Positions 37,370 through 48,163 of a stretch of DNA of 64,000 nucleotides are shown piece by piece (within the stretch, counting starts at the first letter, position 1; every line of letters begins with the position of its first letter). The notes under the pieces are model-generated. The model searched no databases and was not told the DNA's origin. It saw nothing but the letters and a program-made list of their open reading frames with translations. The stretch is from assembly GCF_003590095.1 (NCBI RefSeq), contig NC_039492.1, positions 310,001 to 374,000 of the forward strand. The letters are read 5' to 3'. This DNA is from Trichoplusia ni (taxonomy: Eukaryota > Arthropoda > Insecta > Lepidoptera > Noctuidae). The position numbers and the translations under genes are program-made.

Positions 37370-37481
37370 GTACAGTTGCGTGCAAAAGTGTGCACTGAAT
37401 CATCGATTTTTAAATACATTTTTCTGTACGATGAAATAAAAATTTCGATGCTTTTGTGTAGATTTTTGCACGCGAATGTAC
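37370..37481. repeat. Foldback element in the Hs2st 3' UTR carrying AATAAA
   Basis: The ends 'gtacagttgcgtgcaaaag' and the inverse of 'tttttgcacgcgaatgtac' pair with few mismatches, and the interior is partly self-complementary. The termini resemble Tc1/mariner-type MITEs (an inference). AATAAA lies at 37435-37440. Confidence 0.6.
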
Positions 37482-37789
37482 GTTCTGCTAAATTTATCAT
37501 TCCATGTGCTAGAGTATATTTGGAACTTGACGTTCTGTAACCAGGGAATGTAGATAATAAGGCTACAACGTAAGGGTTTATTTATGAAAGACGTAAGACC
37601 AATTTAAGTATAATTTAGAATGGCTACAGCCCTAAAGAGTACTTATATTGGTAAATTTTCTTGTGTTTTGAGTAAGCAGACATTATAATTCTTTTCTATA
37701 CCTGTTGGTATGATTAGTTTTTATTTTAACAAAACAAGTATGACTTCTTTAACTAATATACTGCCTTTTTTATTTTGATTTATTTTTTC

Positions 37790-37795
37790 AATAAA
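37790..37795 (+). terminator. Candidate Hs2st poly(A) signal AATAAA
   Basis: Canonical hexamer after a T-rich tract, about 590 bp past the stop. An earlier hexamer is inside the foldback at 37435. Confidence 0.5.
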
Positions 37796-38761
37796 GTTAT
37801 GCTCTTTTTAACAAAACAGTTCTATGTCTGTTTACTCAATAACACAAGTTTAGATTAGAATAATTATTAAAACGATGTCAAGCAAGCCCCAAACTCGGCC
37901 ACGCTCCAAGAAGGACATATTATTATATTATTCGGTACTTAATTATAGACCTAATTAGAACGAAATTTAGCCATTAGGAATAGTAGGCCTTAATACTTAA
38001 TAGACAATTTTAGACTATGGTTCCTTTATGAAATAATTAATTCGAATTTGTCAATGTTATTTTCAATTTAATACTGAATTATTGATATTAATGTTGCTCA
38101 TATTGAATCGTATCGAAAAGACATTTTGAATTCTGAATTAAATGAAATTGTTATTAATAAAAATGTGTTCGAGCGCTGAGAAAATAATGTACTCGTAAAT
38201 TGAATTAATTGAAACTAATTTTCAGGATATTTTTTCTTCCGCAACTGACATGATTTATTATATATGAAAGGATGGAATTTATTTTATTTTCAGCTTTTTT
38301 TTAATGTTAATGCATTTGTTTTAAATAATAACACTTAATACTTAATTAGAAAACACTAGTCAGTGTTCATATTTTATATATTTTTTGTGCTTTTTCCAAC
38401 GCTACTGACATTCACGTATTTTTTTTTACTTTTATACTAACTTACAAATAAATCTACAGTTTATAGTTTCATGAATTATTTTAATGCATTTATTATTAAC
38501 AATTTTGACAATTAACGAATAATGATCGCTTTGCTTAACAACATTTTTTTTATTCAATACTGTCAGGACATTTTTTTTATAATATTTTAATTTAACACGT
38601 TTTTTCCTATCCATACTGAAGACTAAAAAAGCAGTAACAATTAATATAATGCATTTCAAAGTTTATTACGAAACGGTAGGTCCGAAACAGGTCGGCAATC
38701 CCGATAAATACGCACGAGTAAACCGTTGCATCATTCAATACTAAAAATTATATATACATAT

Positions 38762-39148
38762 ACACCGTGATTTTTTAGTCGTCTTACAAAAGCAGCCCCG
38801 TTCATGTATCCAATGACTAGAACACGTTCATGATAAAAAAATAGGTATTTATGAGACTTGAAAAAAAAATTAAATGCAATTTTTATTCAATATTATGATG
38901 CAATTCGTAGTTTTTTGGAAACACAGCTCTGTTGCGAGCGCGGTCCGAGCCTTGTAACAATGGTGAGGGGCGCGGGCGGCGGGGTTTTTATCATTTTTAA
39001 GAGTATATTTCAGATTTCTCTTGTTTAATTTTTCTTCGTACTTATTATCTTAGTTGATGATAAAAAAATAATAATCGCGCCTAGGGGTATTTTACGCCGG
39101 ATACATGAACTGGGCTGCTTTTGTAAGACGACTAAAAAATCACCGTGT
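38762..39148. mobile_element. MITE with 50-bp terminal inverted repeats
   Basis: The left arm 38762-38811 and right arm 39099-39148 are inverse copies with about two mismatches (core 'gattttttagtcgtcttac'). The element is 387 bp with no coding capacity. The flanks are both TATA-rich, so the target duplication cannot be fixed. Confidence 0.85.
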
Positions 39149-41974
39149 ATATATGTACTTAATGAAAAAAGAAAAGGAAAATCAAGTTTTTATCTGTCAT
39201 GTTTGAGCCTGTCTGATATGGATATTTTGTAGCTAGCTGTACTGTGAGGGCGGAGTGAAGTTCCCGCGATTGCAGTTATCTATTATTTGAAACGCATAGT
39301 ATATTCATAATATGTTTTCTTACTATATTTTAATATAATTATACTTATTGTTTACGCTAAATCAATTACTATATTTTTTTTTGCTTTTCTACTTAACAGT
39401 TTATATGTATAAATTATTTTCATTTTATAGCGGTGCTAATGTCGCAATAAGCCGATTATATAACTTAATTGAAATTTGTGATATTTTTAAGTCCATCCAA
39501 CGAATTGTTGTCTCAATTTGATGCTATTATTTTCAATGTTGTTTATGCACAATTGTTTTATTTGTTATTTATTGTGTGTTAATTATAGTTGCCCGTTTTG
39601 TACGCTAGGTGACGCCACAAGACCTTGGACCAATGTAATGTAAGTACTTATAAATGTGGAAGATTTTGAGTCACTTTAGTGTTTATCGTGGAACTAAGAG
39701 ATGTAACTGTTTATTTATTTCCTATTTTTCTAAGCGACATGAAGAATTACCGTTGGATTATGTGTATAGCGAAAGGCAAGCAACAGCATTGATCGTTATC
39801 TAAGTAGCTAATTTAGATTGTGTTACCGCGATGAGCAATACAAATAATTTAATCATTTGTGGAACGATTGCTGTCGTATTGTATCTGTAGCTTATGTTAT
39901 ACCGCAAAACCCGCACATAACTGTCACATATCTTAGCCAAATAAGATCCATTGTATTTTCATTTCAATTTGTGTAACATACAAATAAAAGTGAAACGATG
40001 CCAGCGCCATCTGTATTGACGAAAATAAAACGAAATGCTACGAGAAATAATAATATTATTTAATTCTAAAATAGTTCAAGTGACAAGATAATTCAATAAT
40101 AGCTCTGTTTTAATAGTTGTATGAAGAATATAATAATAGGTGTATGACTTTATATCATCAGTTCTGTAAAATATTAAAAGAAACTACTTTTAAGGAAAAG
40201 TAGTTTCATTTCAATGTCTAACATTCGCGTAAACCTAAGAAACTCAATAAGAAACCACAATATCAAGAGAACTTGTTTTTTTCTCAATTGTCAATTTGAT
40301 TGGTTGTTATAATTAGTAATATTTTGATATTCAAAATGATTTGATGTGAAGTTTATTTATAGAGACATTTACAAGTCCTGTGTAAAAAATGTTTTAACGT
40401 GTTGCTAATCAATATTCTTCTACTAAACTTTTTTCAGCATAAAATTTAAAATAGTTATTGCCTTCAGCCTTGTTTATTACAACCTTCATTTGTCGAAGAG
40501 AAGGAAGAAAAATGTTCATTCCTAAAATAAATACCTTTTCTTTTTAAATTGGAATTCAATTAGTATGACGCCTTTCGCCTGGAGGCTAAGACATTGACCG
40601 GCTCTATAAAGGTCGCAAGCAGGCGTCCAAGGTTCATTTAATGAAGGAATTAAAATCATACACTGTAAAAAATGAGCCTTTATTAAAAGATATTTAAAGT
40701 CGTCTGGCTTTATGGTACTGGAAAAAGACATGAAAAAAGTTCTACTGCGATATAATTGTGTCGTTTCGTTAATTCTTCCACCTTTTGGCTCTACCTTCAG
40801 AGCAAATCAAAAGTATATATATATTGTATTGTCACCGTAACTTATTAAATGTCAAGAAGTTATTCTTATTGATTGGCAATGTTTACCCTTAAACATTGCA
40901 TTACAAAACGATGTTAAAAACCCAATTCAATACTTGCATGTGGTGAAATAAAGCCCAGTTTACACAATGAAGTTCCAACTCTTAAAAAATTCACTTATGA
41001 TCCGATTAAGCTATTTAACAAAATAGGGTACTTGACTAAACACAATCTAATTCTTATTTGAAATCTATTCGACAGAACAGTACCTAAGATTTATAGAAAA
41101 AACTAAATTGTAAATAATCTAAAGAAATATTTAGTAAAAAATTAGACAATATAATAAATTGTATACTCTAAGGACCTATTATAGACAATGTTACGTCGCA
41201 TTTAGAAAATAAAACTACAATATATCGGATTGCCTTTTTGACAAGTCACGTGAATTCTTGGTAGATCAATAAGATAAAGATATGTCAGCTTTTGCGTTCA
41301 AAGATATGTATCTTGTCAGACCCAGAGGGACTACCATCACGTCTAAAGTACTTACACAGTAGGGTATTTGGGTAAATATAAATCTCTATAAACCGTCAGA
41401 CAATTTCCTTAAAAATATTGAATAACTACTTTTTTCATTTCATCACACCATTAATTTTGCTAAAATATTGAAATACTAAGTTTTTCATTTCATTAAAAAA
41501 TGATCAAAATTAAAAGTGTTTAAAATCAAGAAATGTATGGTAGTGTGGGCTATATAGAAACATCACTTGCCAGTAAAAAGGGTACTGGTAAGTGACGTCA
41601 CACGAGACTTAATTTCACTGTATCGCCTTCAATTTTTATTTACAATATTTTTCGAAAATCTGCCTGACGTATTGAAAATTTATTTTTTTGTCAAATACCC
41701 TATTTTAAAAGCGAGACAGCGCTATTCACAGCGTAAAGCGACGACCTCCCTTCCACTTTAAGGGGTGCTGGGCCCAGGTAGCGATTACCTATTGTTTCAT
41801 GTCTATTGTATATATCTCGCATTTATTTAGAATAAGGAAACATGTTCTTCCAATCGAATTATGTTAGTTAGCTAATCTTGCGATGTATATAATCTGTTAA
41901 GTATATTTATGTATAAGAAAGTGTATACATTTAGCAATCTGGTTTAGTAATGTAATCATAATGTTCATACAACG

Positions 41975-42108
41975 CCATCTAGTCTCAAACTAAACTTTGT
42001 ATTACGAGGACTAGACAATTGATCGTGCTCAAAATATTTTTCCTGACCGGGAATCGAACCCACAACCTCCGCTATAGCAGTCAGTGCAACTAACCAGTCC
42101 AAAGGTGA
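41975..42108 (-). repeat. tRNA-headed SINE, reversed, partial
   Basis: Reads 'gtctcaaactaaactttgta' then 'gaccgggaatcgaaccc' and 'cctccgctatagcagtca' on the plus strand, the inverse of the family at 52695-52912. Confidence 0.6.
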
Positions 42109-43836
42109 ACTCATATAAGAGTTCTTAATGGAGATATAAAATTGTATATTTTGCTTAATGTATACATTTACTTTTGCTGACCGAACGACATCTTTATATT
42201 AGCTAATACCTCTTTACTCTGTTAAATGGTCTAATTATATATAAATGTTAAAATAAAGATTCAAAATATGTTTGTTTGTCGACTTCTATCAATTCGCCGA
42301 CATTTATAAAGTATATTCTACCTTCTCCATTGTTCATTAATATAATTATTTATGAACCAGATAAATGTCTGAGTATGTATGGAAAATGAAAGATGAATAT
42401 AGAAAATTAGCTTTTTTATATTATTTATTTGCAATATTGAGTAATGTGTAATGCTTTTATTGCTTTATTAAACGTTATTCTGAAACGTCACTCAGTTTGT
42501 GTATGTTAATGAAGAATAAAGAAATTTTCTCACAGGCTGTCAGTACCATTATCTACATATAGTTCGCAACATAACTTTTTAATTAATATCGCAAATAAAC
42601 AATGTATTATTTTATTTCTTTTGACATTTATTTTCAATCTGTAGTTTCAATAATATTTACAAATTTTCTAGAAAATGTTACTTATGGTGCGCCGGGCGTT
42701 ATGGTATGTTGGTCTAAATACAAAAGATAATTATTAGATAATATTCTTTAGTTAATTAGGAAATGTTAACTGTACTTTAGATTGATATTTGTATAAAAAG
42801 CAATTTACATTTTTGATTGATTTTTGTCATCGTCGCTAATTTTTGTGTTAACTGTACTTACACTTCTAATTCTTCTTTAATTAAATTGTTATTTAACTAA
42901 TCCGGATAAAACAAGATATTAGTAGAAAATATTTTTTTTAAATTTCATTTTAGCTTACTCAACCTGTGTTTAATATATTTAGAAAAGTTATAGAGCAAGA
43001 AACTGTAAGCATTTATTTGGCAATTATCATCATTAATAAACTGGTAATCGTTAATAATTTATAACTGTCAATTAATTTTAAATTAGGCTAAATTATATTA
43101 ATATTTGTTAATCAATTGGAACAGAAACTTAGAAAAATAATGACTTAAAACAATGTCTACTTAACGTACAAAATTGTACTTAATTTGTTCAAGCAATCAC
43201 GCAATTCTAGACTCTACCTACTTAATGTTAAGGTTGATATTTATATAATTTATACAGAAATGTGATTATAGAATCTGTTATTTTTAATTTCACACTGTTC
43301 CGAATCTCTGCACATTTGTTTATTGTGCAAGGGTGTTAATGAAATAAATAATTTTTCATATTTTTTTTCTTTCTTTTTCATTACCTTTGTTTTTCATAGA
43401 CGGTATTCTGTACGATCTGTCTGTAAAATTCTATGTATGACACATGTTCGGAATATTAAAATACAAATACAACACAGCCAAGGGCGACACATTATGTCAA
43501 TAGTAAGTCCAAGGAAATGTTCGAACGCCAGCCGTCGATGAATCATTCAAAATAAAATTTTAATTAGGTAATTACAGCCCAGCTCAAACTTACTAGGACC
43601 CTATCGAATATTTACCGATCCTACCCTGTAATTGATACATACTTTCATAGAATTCTAAAGTTTTGGACGCGACAATTACGGTAAATGTAACTGGCATGAA
43701 TAAAATATTGTCGCCTTGGGGCTGTCGTACTGAAAAATTATCATGACCCTAATCGAAAGCATTTTGAAGTCGGCAAATATCGTCATCAGTCACTTGCAAG
43801 AGCAACACTTGCATTTTATACGGCAATTAGTGTTCA

Positions 43837-44084
43837 TTGAGGGGGACACATTTAATTATTCATTCGGTTGTTTGTCCCCCTCCGATGGGTGTGTTGTGGA
43901 GTGTCAGAGCGAGACGGGTGCTGTTCTGTGGGCTGCGGCGGCCCGGAGAGGTGTTTCTCCTAGTCGTGCGCGAGGGCTTCGACGAGGCGGTTGGCCCGCG
44001 ATGCCAGGAAGATTCAAACCGCTCGCAGAAATGCTATCACGAAGGCACAACTTCCGAATAAGTCAAACGAAGTCGATCAGTTAA
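43837..44084 (+). other. GC-rich block with an unassigned ORF
   Basis: An island of high GC (about 43870-44010) in AT-rich intergenic DNA carries two overlapping open frames, the longer 74 aa from 43837. I recognise no domain. It could be a 5' exon of the adenylate-kinase-like gene, a TE fragment or a non-coding CpG-rich promoter. Confidence 0.25.
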
Positions 44085-44361
44085 AAGTTATAATGAGATA
44101 ATTTTCAATTTAAACAGTTTTATGTTTAGTTTCGTTTTGAAGTTCGTCCACGAAGGTCGCGTCCTTCAATCGATAAACTATTAATTGCCGCGTGTGATTG
44201 CCCGTGGCCGGTAGACAACGGAACTACACGCGTGTTTTGGATGTATATTCTATTTGTAAAGTGCCAATTAAAAACATTAGTCATAATTTTTTATCGCGGA
44301 CCCAGTGTCAGAAACTTTGTTGGTGAAAAGACTTTGCATTTAATTCGCATCTTCATGGAAT

Positions 44362-44383
44362 ATGGGCATCTGTTTAGACACTG
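44362..44383 (+). CDS. Candidate first coding exon of the adenylate-kinase-like gene (MGICLDT-)
   Basis: ATG plus six codons and one extra nucleotide, then a strong donor GTAAGT at 44384. The N-terminus Met-Gly-Ile-Cys would be a possible lipid-modification site, although residue 6 is Asp rather than Ser/Thr. It joins in phase to the candidate microexon at 44853-44874. Assigned only on phase and splice signals, so tentative. Confidence 0.35.
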
Positions 44384-44852
44384 GTAAGTAAACCGTAACT
44401 ATAGCATCTGTATATTATTTATATCGAGAAAAATCAACACAACGATGAGCCCCACGTTGTGCGCCATTAACAAACATACACTTGAATCTATAATTTCCAT
44501 CGTAAATTGCCTTTTGACGAAGACAAAAGTTTTCAACAATCAAAGCCTAAATATACATTTACGTGTTAATAAAAGTAACGCGCCATTATTTGTTACAAGT
44601 ACCTCCACGGTTTGTTTATCAAAACAGTTTGTGGCCCCACGTTGGGCGCCACGGTAAACAATGTTGGAGCGTGTCACGTCTATTTGTACTTTGTATCAAT
44701 TTAACGTAATACTTAGCTATCGAAATCTTGCATTAGTTGATTGAATCAATAACAACAAAACTGATGTTTCTTTCTTCATTCGTTTTTAGTTTCTGTTCTC
44801 TTGTAAAAGATATTAGTGTCCTTTGACTAGTGAAATGCCTACAGACTTTCAG

Positions 44853-44874
44853 ATGACGACGAATATTGGAAGCA
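44853..44874 (+). CDS. Candidate 22-nt microexon of the adenylate-kinase-like gene
   Basis: Acceptor 'gactttcag' and donor GTAAGT bound 22 nt that continue the 44362 frame with DDDEYWK and two nucleotides. The next exon would have to start at 48109 or 48178 to keep the frame into the P-loop exon. No independent support. Confidence 0.3.
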
Positions 44875-46557
44875 GTAAGTTAATAATCAATAGAATAATT
44901 ACTATCTATTTGAGTTCCAAAAAGGCCTACGAGACGATCAAACCATTTGAGACAAATGCGTAGGCTTCCGACTCAAATATAAATTGTTACGATTGCTATT
45001 GCTTCCATTTCGCTTTTTATCAAGCCATCACGGGTTTCATAGGCTGGCTTAATACAAAAGCAAAATCTACGTCAAACCGTTAAAAAAAATGTGTAATGTG
45101 CTTCTGGTTTGGTTCAAAACGAGTTTGATTCAAACGGTTTGGTGTCTCAGTCTGTAGCTAACGATAAAACGGATTGAATGGAGGTATTCTTGTGGTGGAT
45201 AGAAACATCGGTTTTGTCTAGATTTGGACAGTTTAACAAGACAAAATATAAAGATTACATGAAAATTCTCAAGCATTTCATAAAATACAACGCATGCGAC
45301 CATTTAAAAATACTATTATCTATTCGCCCCTTAAAACTCTATGCACCCCGTTTTACGGTACGCATTTTATTCTAACCGTATATCAGTTATAACATTCTGT
45401 CCACACCCTATTATTAAGTGTTGTATTATAAATACAAACGAAACGACCTTACAGTTCTAACATACATGTAATAAATCTATCAATACAAAATAATCAATAC
45501 ATATTCAATCCAAAGATGGGTAATTATACACTATTTGTATACTTGATAATGTTGAAATACTGAATTATTACTTAAAGGTATTTTATTCTCGAAGATTCCT
45601 TGATTGTGGCTTCGTCTTTCTTGTCTTTCTTCATCGCTGAGGGTCGTGACTGTATGAGTTCGCGTTGGCCACTAGAACCATTCCATGTGGATCGGTCTAA
45701 TTCCGTTTGAAATGACGTTTGAAAAGTTCGACCACAGACGTTCATTATGTCGGTCCATCCGGTATACCGAATACAAAAAAAATAACTCCTAAAATATGTG
45801 TTAGTTTGGTTTATTATTACCTCACATTATAAGCGAAGCAAGCAACCATCACTACACATTGAAAACACCTTCATTAGCGGGATTTGTAAAATCTCAAAAA
45901 TAAATAGCTGTTATTGTCAAAAATCATTATACCAAATTCATAAAATCATTATACCAAAACCTTAAAAAATATTATTATTTCCTGGTTGAAAAACATTATA
46001 CTATGGAATGTTTTGCGATGCGAATTCAAGATAATGATCCGTGTGTACAAATGACGAGTAAATATGTATTTCAGACAAATAACAGTAGCGGTGACAACTA
46101 ACAATGGCGACGCGACAGTGCTGCCAACATTCTAATGTAATATCTATTACTCACACGACCCTTGGAGTCCCAAGTTGAGCCTTTTTCATGGTATCCAGAG
46201 TTCCAGACAACTCGTTTTTTTTCTTTAAACGACTCCCGTAGTAAGGAATTTCATCCTTGTGTCACGAGGGATTGTTTTTTTATTACAAACATATAAATCA
46301 CTGGCATAAGACGCCCACCAACTGATAAACATACGTAAATACAGTTTAAACTGTGCCGGATCATGCCAGCGCGGTGCCTGTAGCAAATTCGGCCAACAGC
46401 CCTTTGGTTTGATTAAGTTTCTCAAATTCTCCTTAAGGAGACTGGGCTTCTAATTTATGTGTATTGCAGCGTAAGTAGTGCAAACAATAGATTGTGTTGG
46501 CAGAACTCAGTTTTAAGGATGTGGTACCTGCTACTTTTTATTAGAAAAGACAAGCGT

Positions 46558-46925
46558 TGGAGCGCGAGGAGCTCGTGGCTAAGCTATAACCGCATAAGTG
46601 AAACGCTCACAGGTTAAGCTCGACGCGGTTGGTCCGTAGATGGGTGACCATTTGTGTCATAGCAAGTTCCTCCGTGTTTCGGAAGGCACGTTAAATTGTG
46701 GGTCCCGGCTGTTATTCCTACATCTTTGATAGTCGTTACAGGTAGTCAGAAGCTTGAAAAGTCTGACAACCAGTCTAACCAAGGGGTATCGTGTTGCCCA
46801 GGTAACTGGGTTGAGGAGGTCAGATAGGCAGTCGCTCCTTGTAAAACACTGGTACTTAGCTGAAACTGGAAGCCGACCCCAACATAGTTGGGAAAAGGCT
46901 AGGCCAATGATGAATGATGACAAGC
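46558..46925 (+). repeat. SINE-like repeat, longest copy in the window
   Basis: Runs from 'ggagcgcgaggagctcgtgg' to 'gggaaaaggctagg' and an 'atgatgaatgatgac' tail. Partial copies are at 7515-7640, 17868-18048 and, reversed, 51695-51945. Confidence 0.7.
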
Positions 46926-47763
46926 GTTGGAGCGCGGAAATCGAAGCGAAAGTTTCTAGTTGTGAATAAAATGTTGTAGTTAAGTACGAGTATAGTCAGT
47001 TTTCGTTTGCAGTAAATTCCAAGAAGTAGACAGACCCTTGTCATTTCGGAAAAAAAATTGTTAGCAATTAATGTTTGTAGTTGTTAACAGAGGAGCGAAA
47101 CTAGAGCCGTTGTGGTAAATCTAGAAAATATCGCATTCAATAAGCCGTCACCTGTATTTGAGTAGCAGATAAAACGTCATCCCTAGTCGTTACCCCACTT
47201 TAGTAACGTGATATCATCTGTCACAAATTCTCGTAGCCTCGTAGCATAACAAACATCTCGTAGCATCTGAAATGAGCGCGACTCTACACAGACGCTTTAG
47301 AAGAGTCCATGCTATCACAAAATAATTTAATTAAAAAACAATAATCAGTAAGAATATTGTATTTTCATAGCGCTACGCGTGTCAACGCTTGCTTATACAC
47401 GCGTCAATTATATTAATCCATTTGGACACGGTTTTATTAAATGATGTCCTTCCGATAACATTCCGAAAACACTTTTTAAGATATAAATAATGTCTACTGA
47501 AATATTATGAGCTTAGAGTTTAATTTTTACCTTGTTACTTGTTTAAAATGTTATTGATTTAAGATCAATTCTTGCCGTCGTAATAAAATATTATGTATTG
47601 ACAATCCTGTATTACGGTATACGTCAAATATTGGCAAGAAAACCATTATTATATATCATTATTTACTAACCATAGAATAAGTTAATGAACGGCGGAATAT
47701 TGTTTGTGATTTCAATGATTTGTCGTTAAAAATAATTATCTATTTTTAATTTTAATATCCCGC

Positions 47764-47800
47764 ATCTATTTTCCAACCTGCCAGAGGTTGGAAAATAGAT
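47764..47800. repeat. Perfect 16-bp-arm hairpin with 5-nt loop
   Basis: Arms 'atctattttccaacct' and 'aggttggaaaatagat' flank 'gccag'. The perfect stem in AT-rich DNA has no detected second copy. Confidence 0.85.
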
Positions 47801-48163
47801 TGGCTCAAATAGTAACTAAAAAGGTTTTTATCCTATCTTAAAGGACTATTAGGTAATCACAAATGAGGTTTGGGCTAAGATTTAGCAGTTTATTCAAATG
47901 ACCATCTCCGACAAATATTGAAATCAGTTATCTAGTATTGATGATACAGGCTTTGCTTAGTTTGAGACTAGATAGCGTTGTGTAAAACTTGTCAATAATC
48001 ATTATACTTTCTCTTAAGATTGTGACAACGAGAGCTCTTATTAATTTAGTGATATATTTGTCACGTAGAACAAAAAAATGAGTTGGAGACGACGACCGGG
48101 GAGCGCAGCCGAGGCGAGAGCGCGTGGGCCGGGCGCGCCACGCCGTCTGCCGCCGCCTTCCCC

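Larger units (their letters stand above)
37816..44361. other. Intergenic region downstream of Hs2st
   Basis: Very AT-rich. Recognisable contents: a MITE with 50-bp inverted ends (38762-39148), a 'ggtccgaaacagg' repeat fragment just before it, a reversed SINE (41975-42108) and a GC-rich block with an ORF at 43837-44084. From 39200 to 41900 and from 42200 to 43700 I see no gene or clear repeat. Confidence 0.55.
44875..48108. other. Presumed intron or intergenic DNA before the kinase-like exons
   Basis: Contains a SINE fragment (46226-46300), a full SINE-like repeat (46558-46925), a perfect hairpin (47764-47800) and a SINE tail fragment (47945-47990). No convincing exon. The ORF at 45178-45375 is unassigned. 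Confidence 0.5.
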
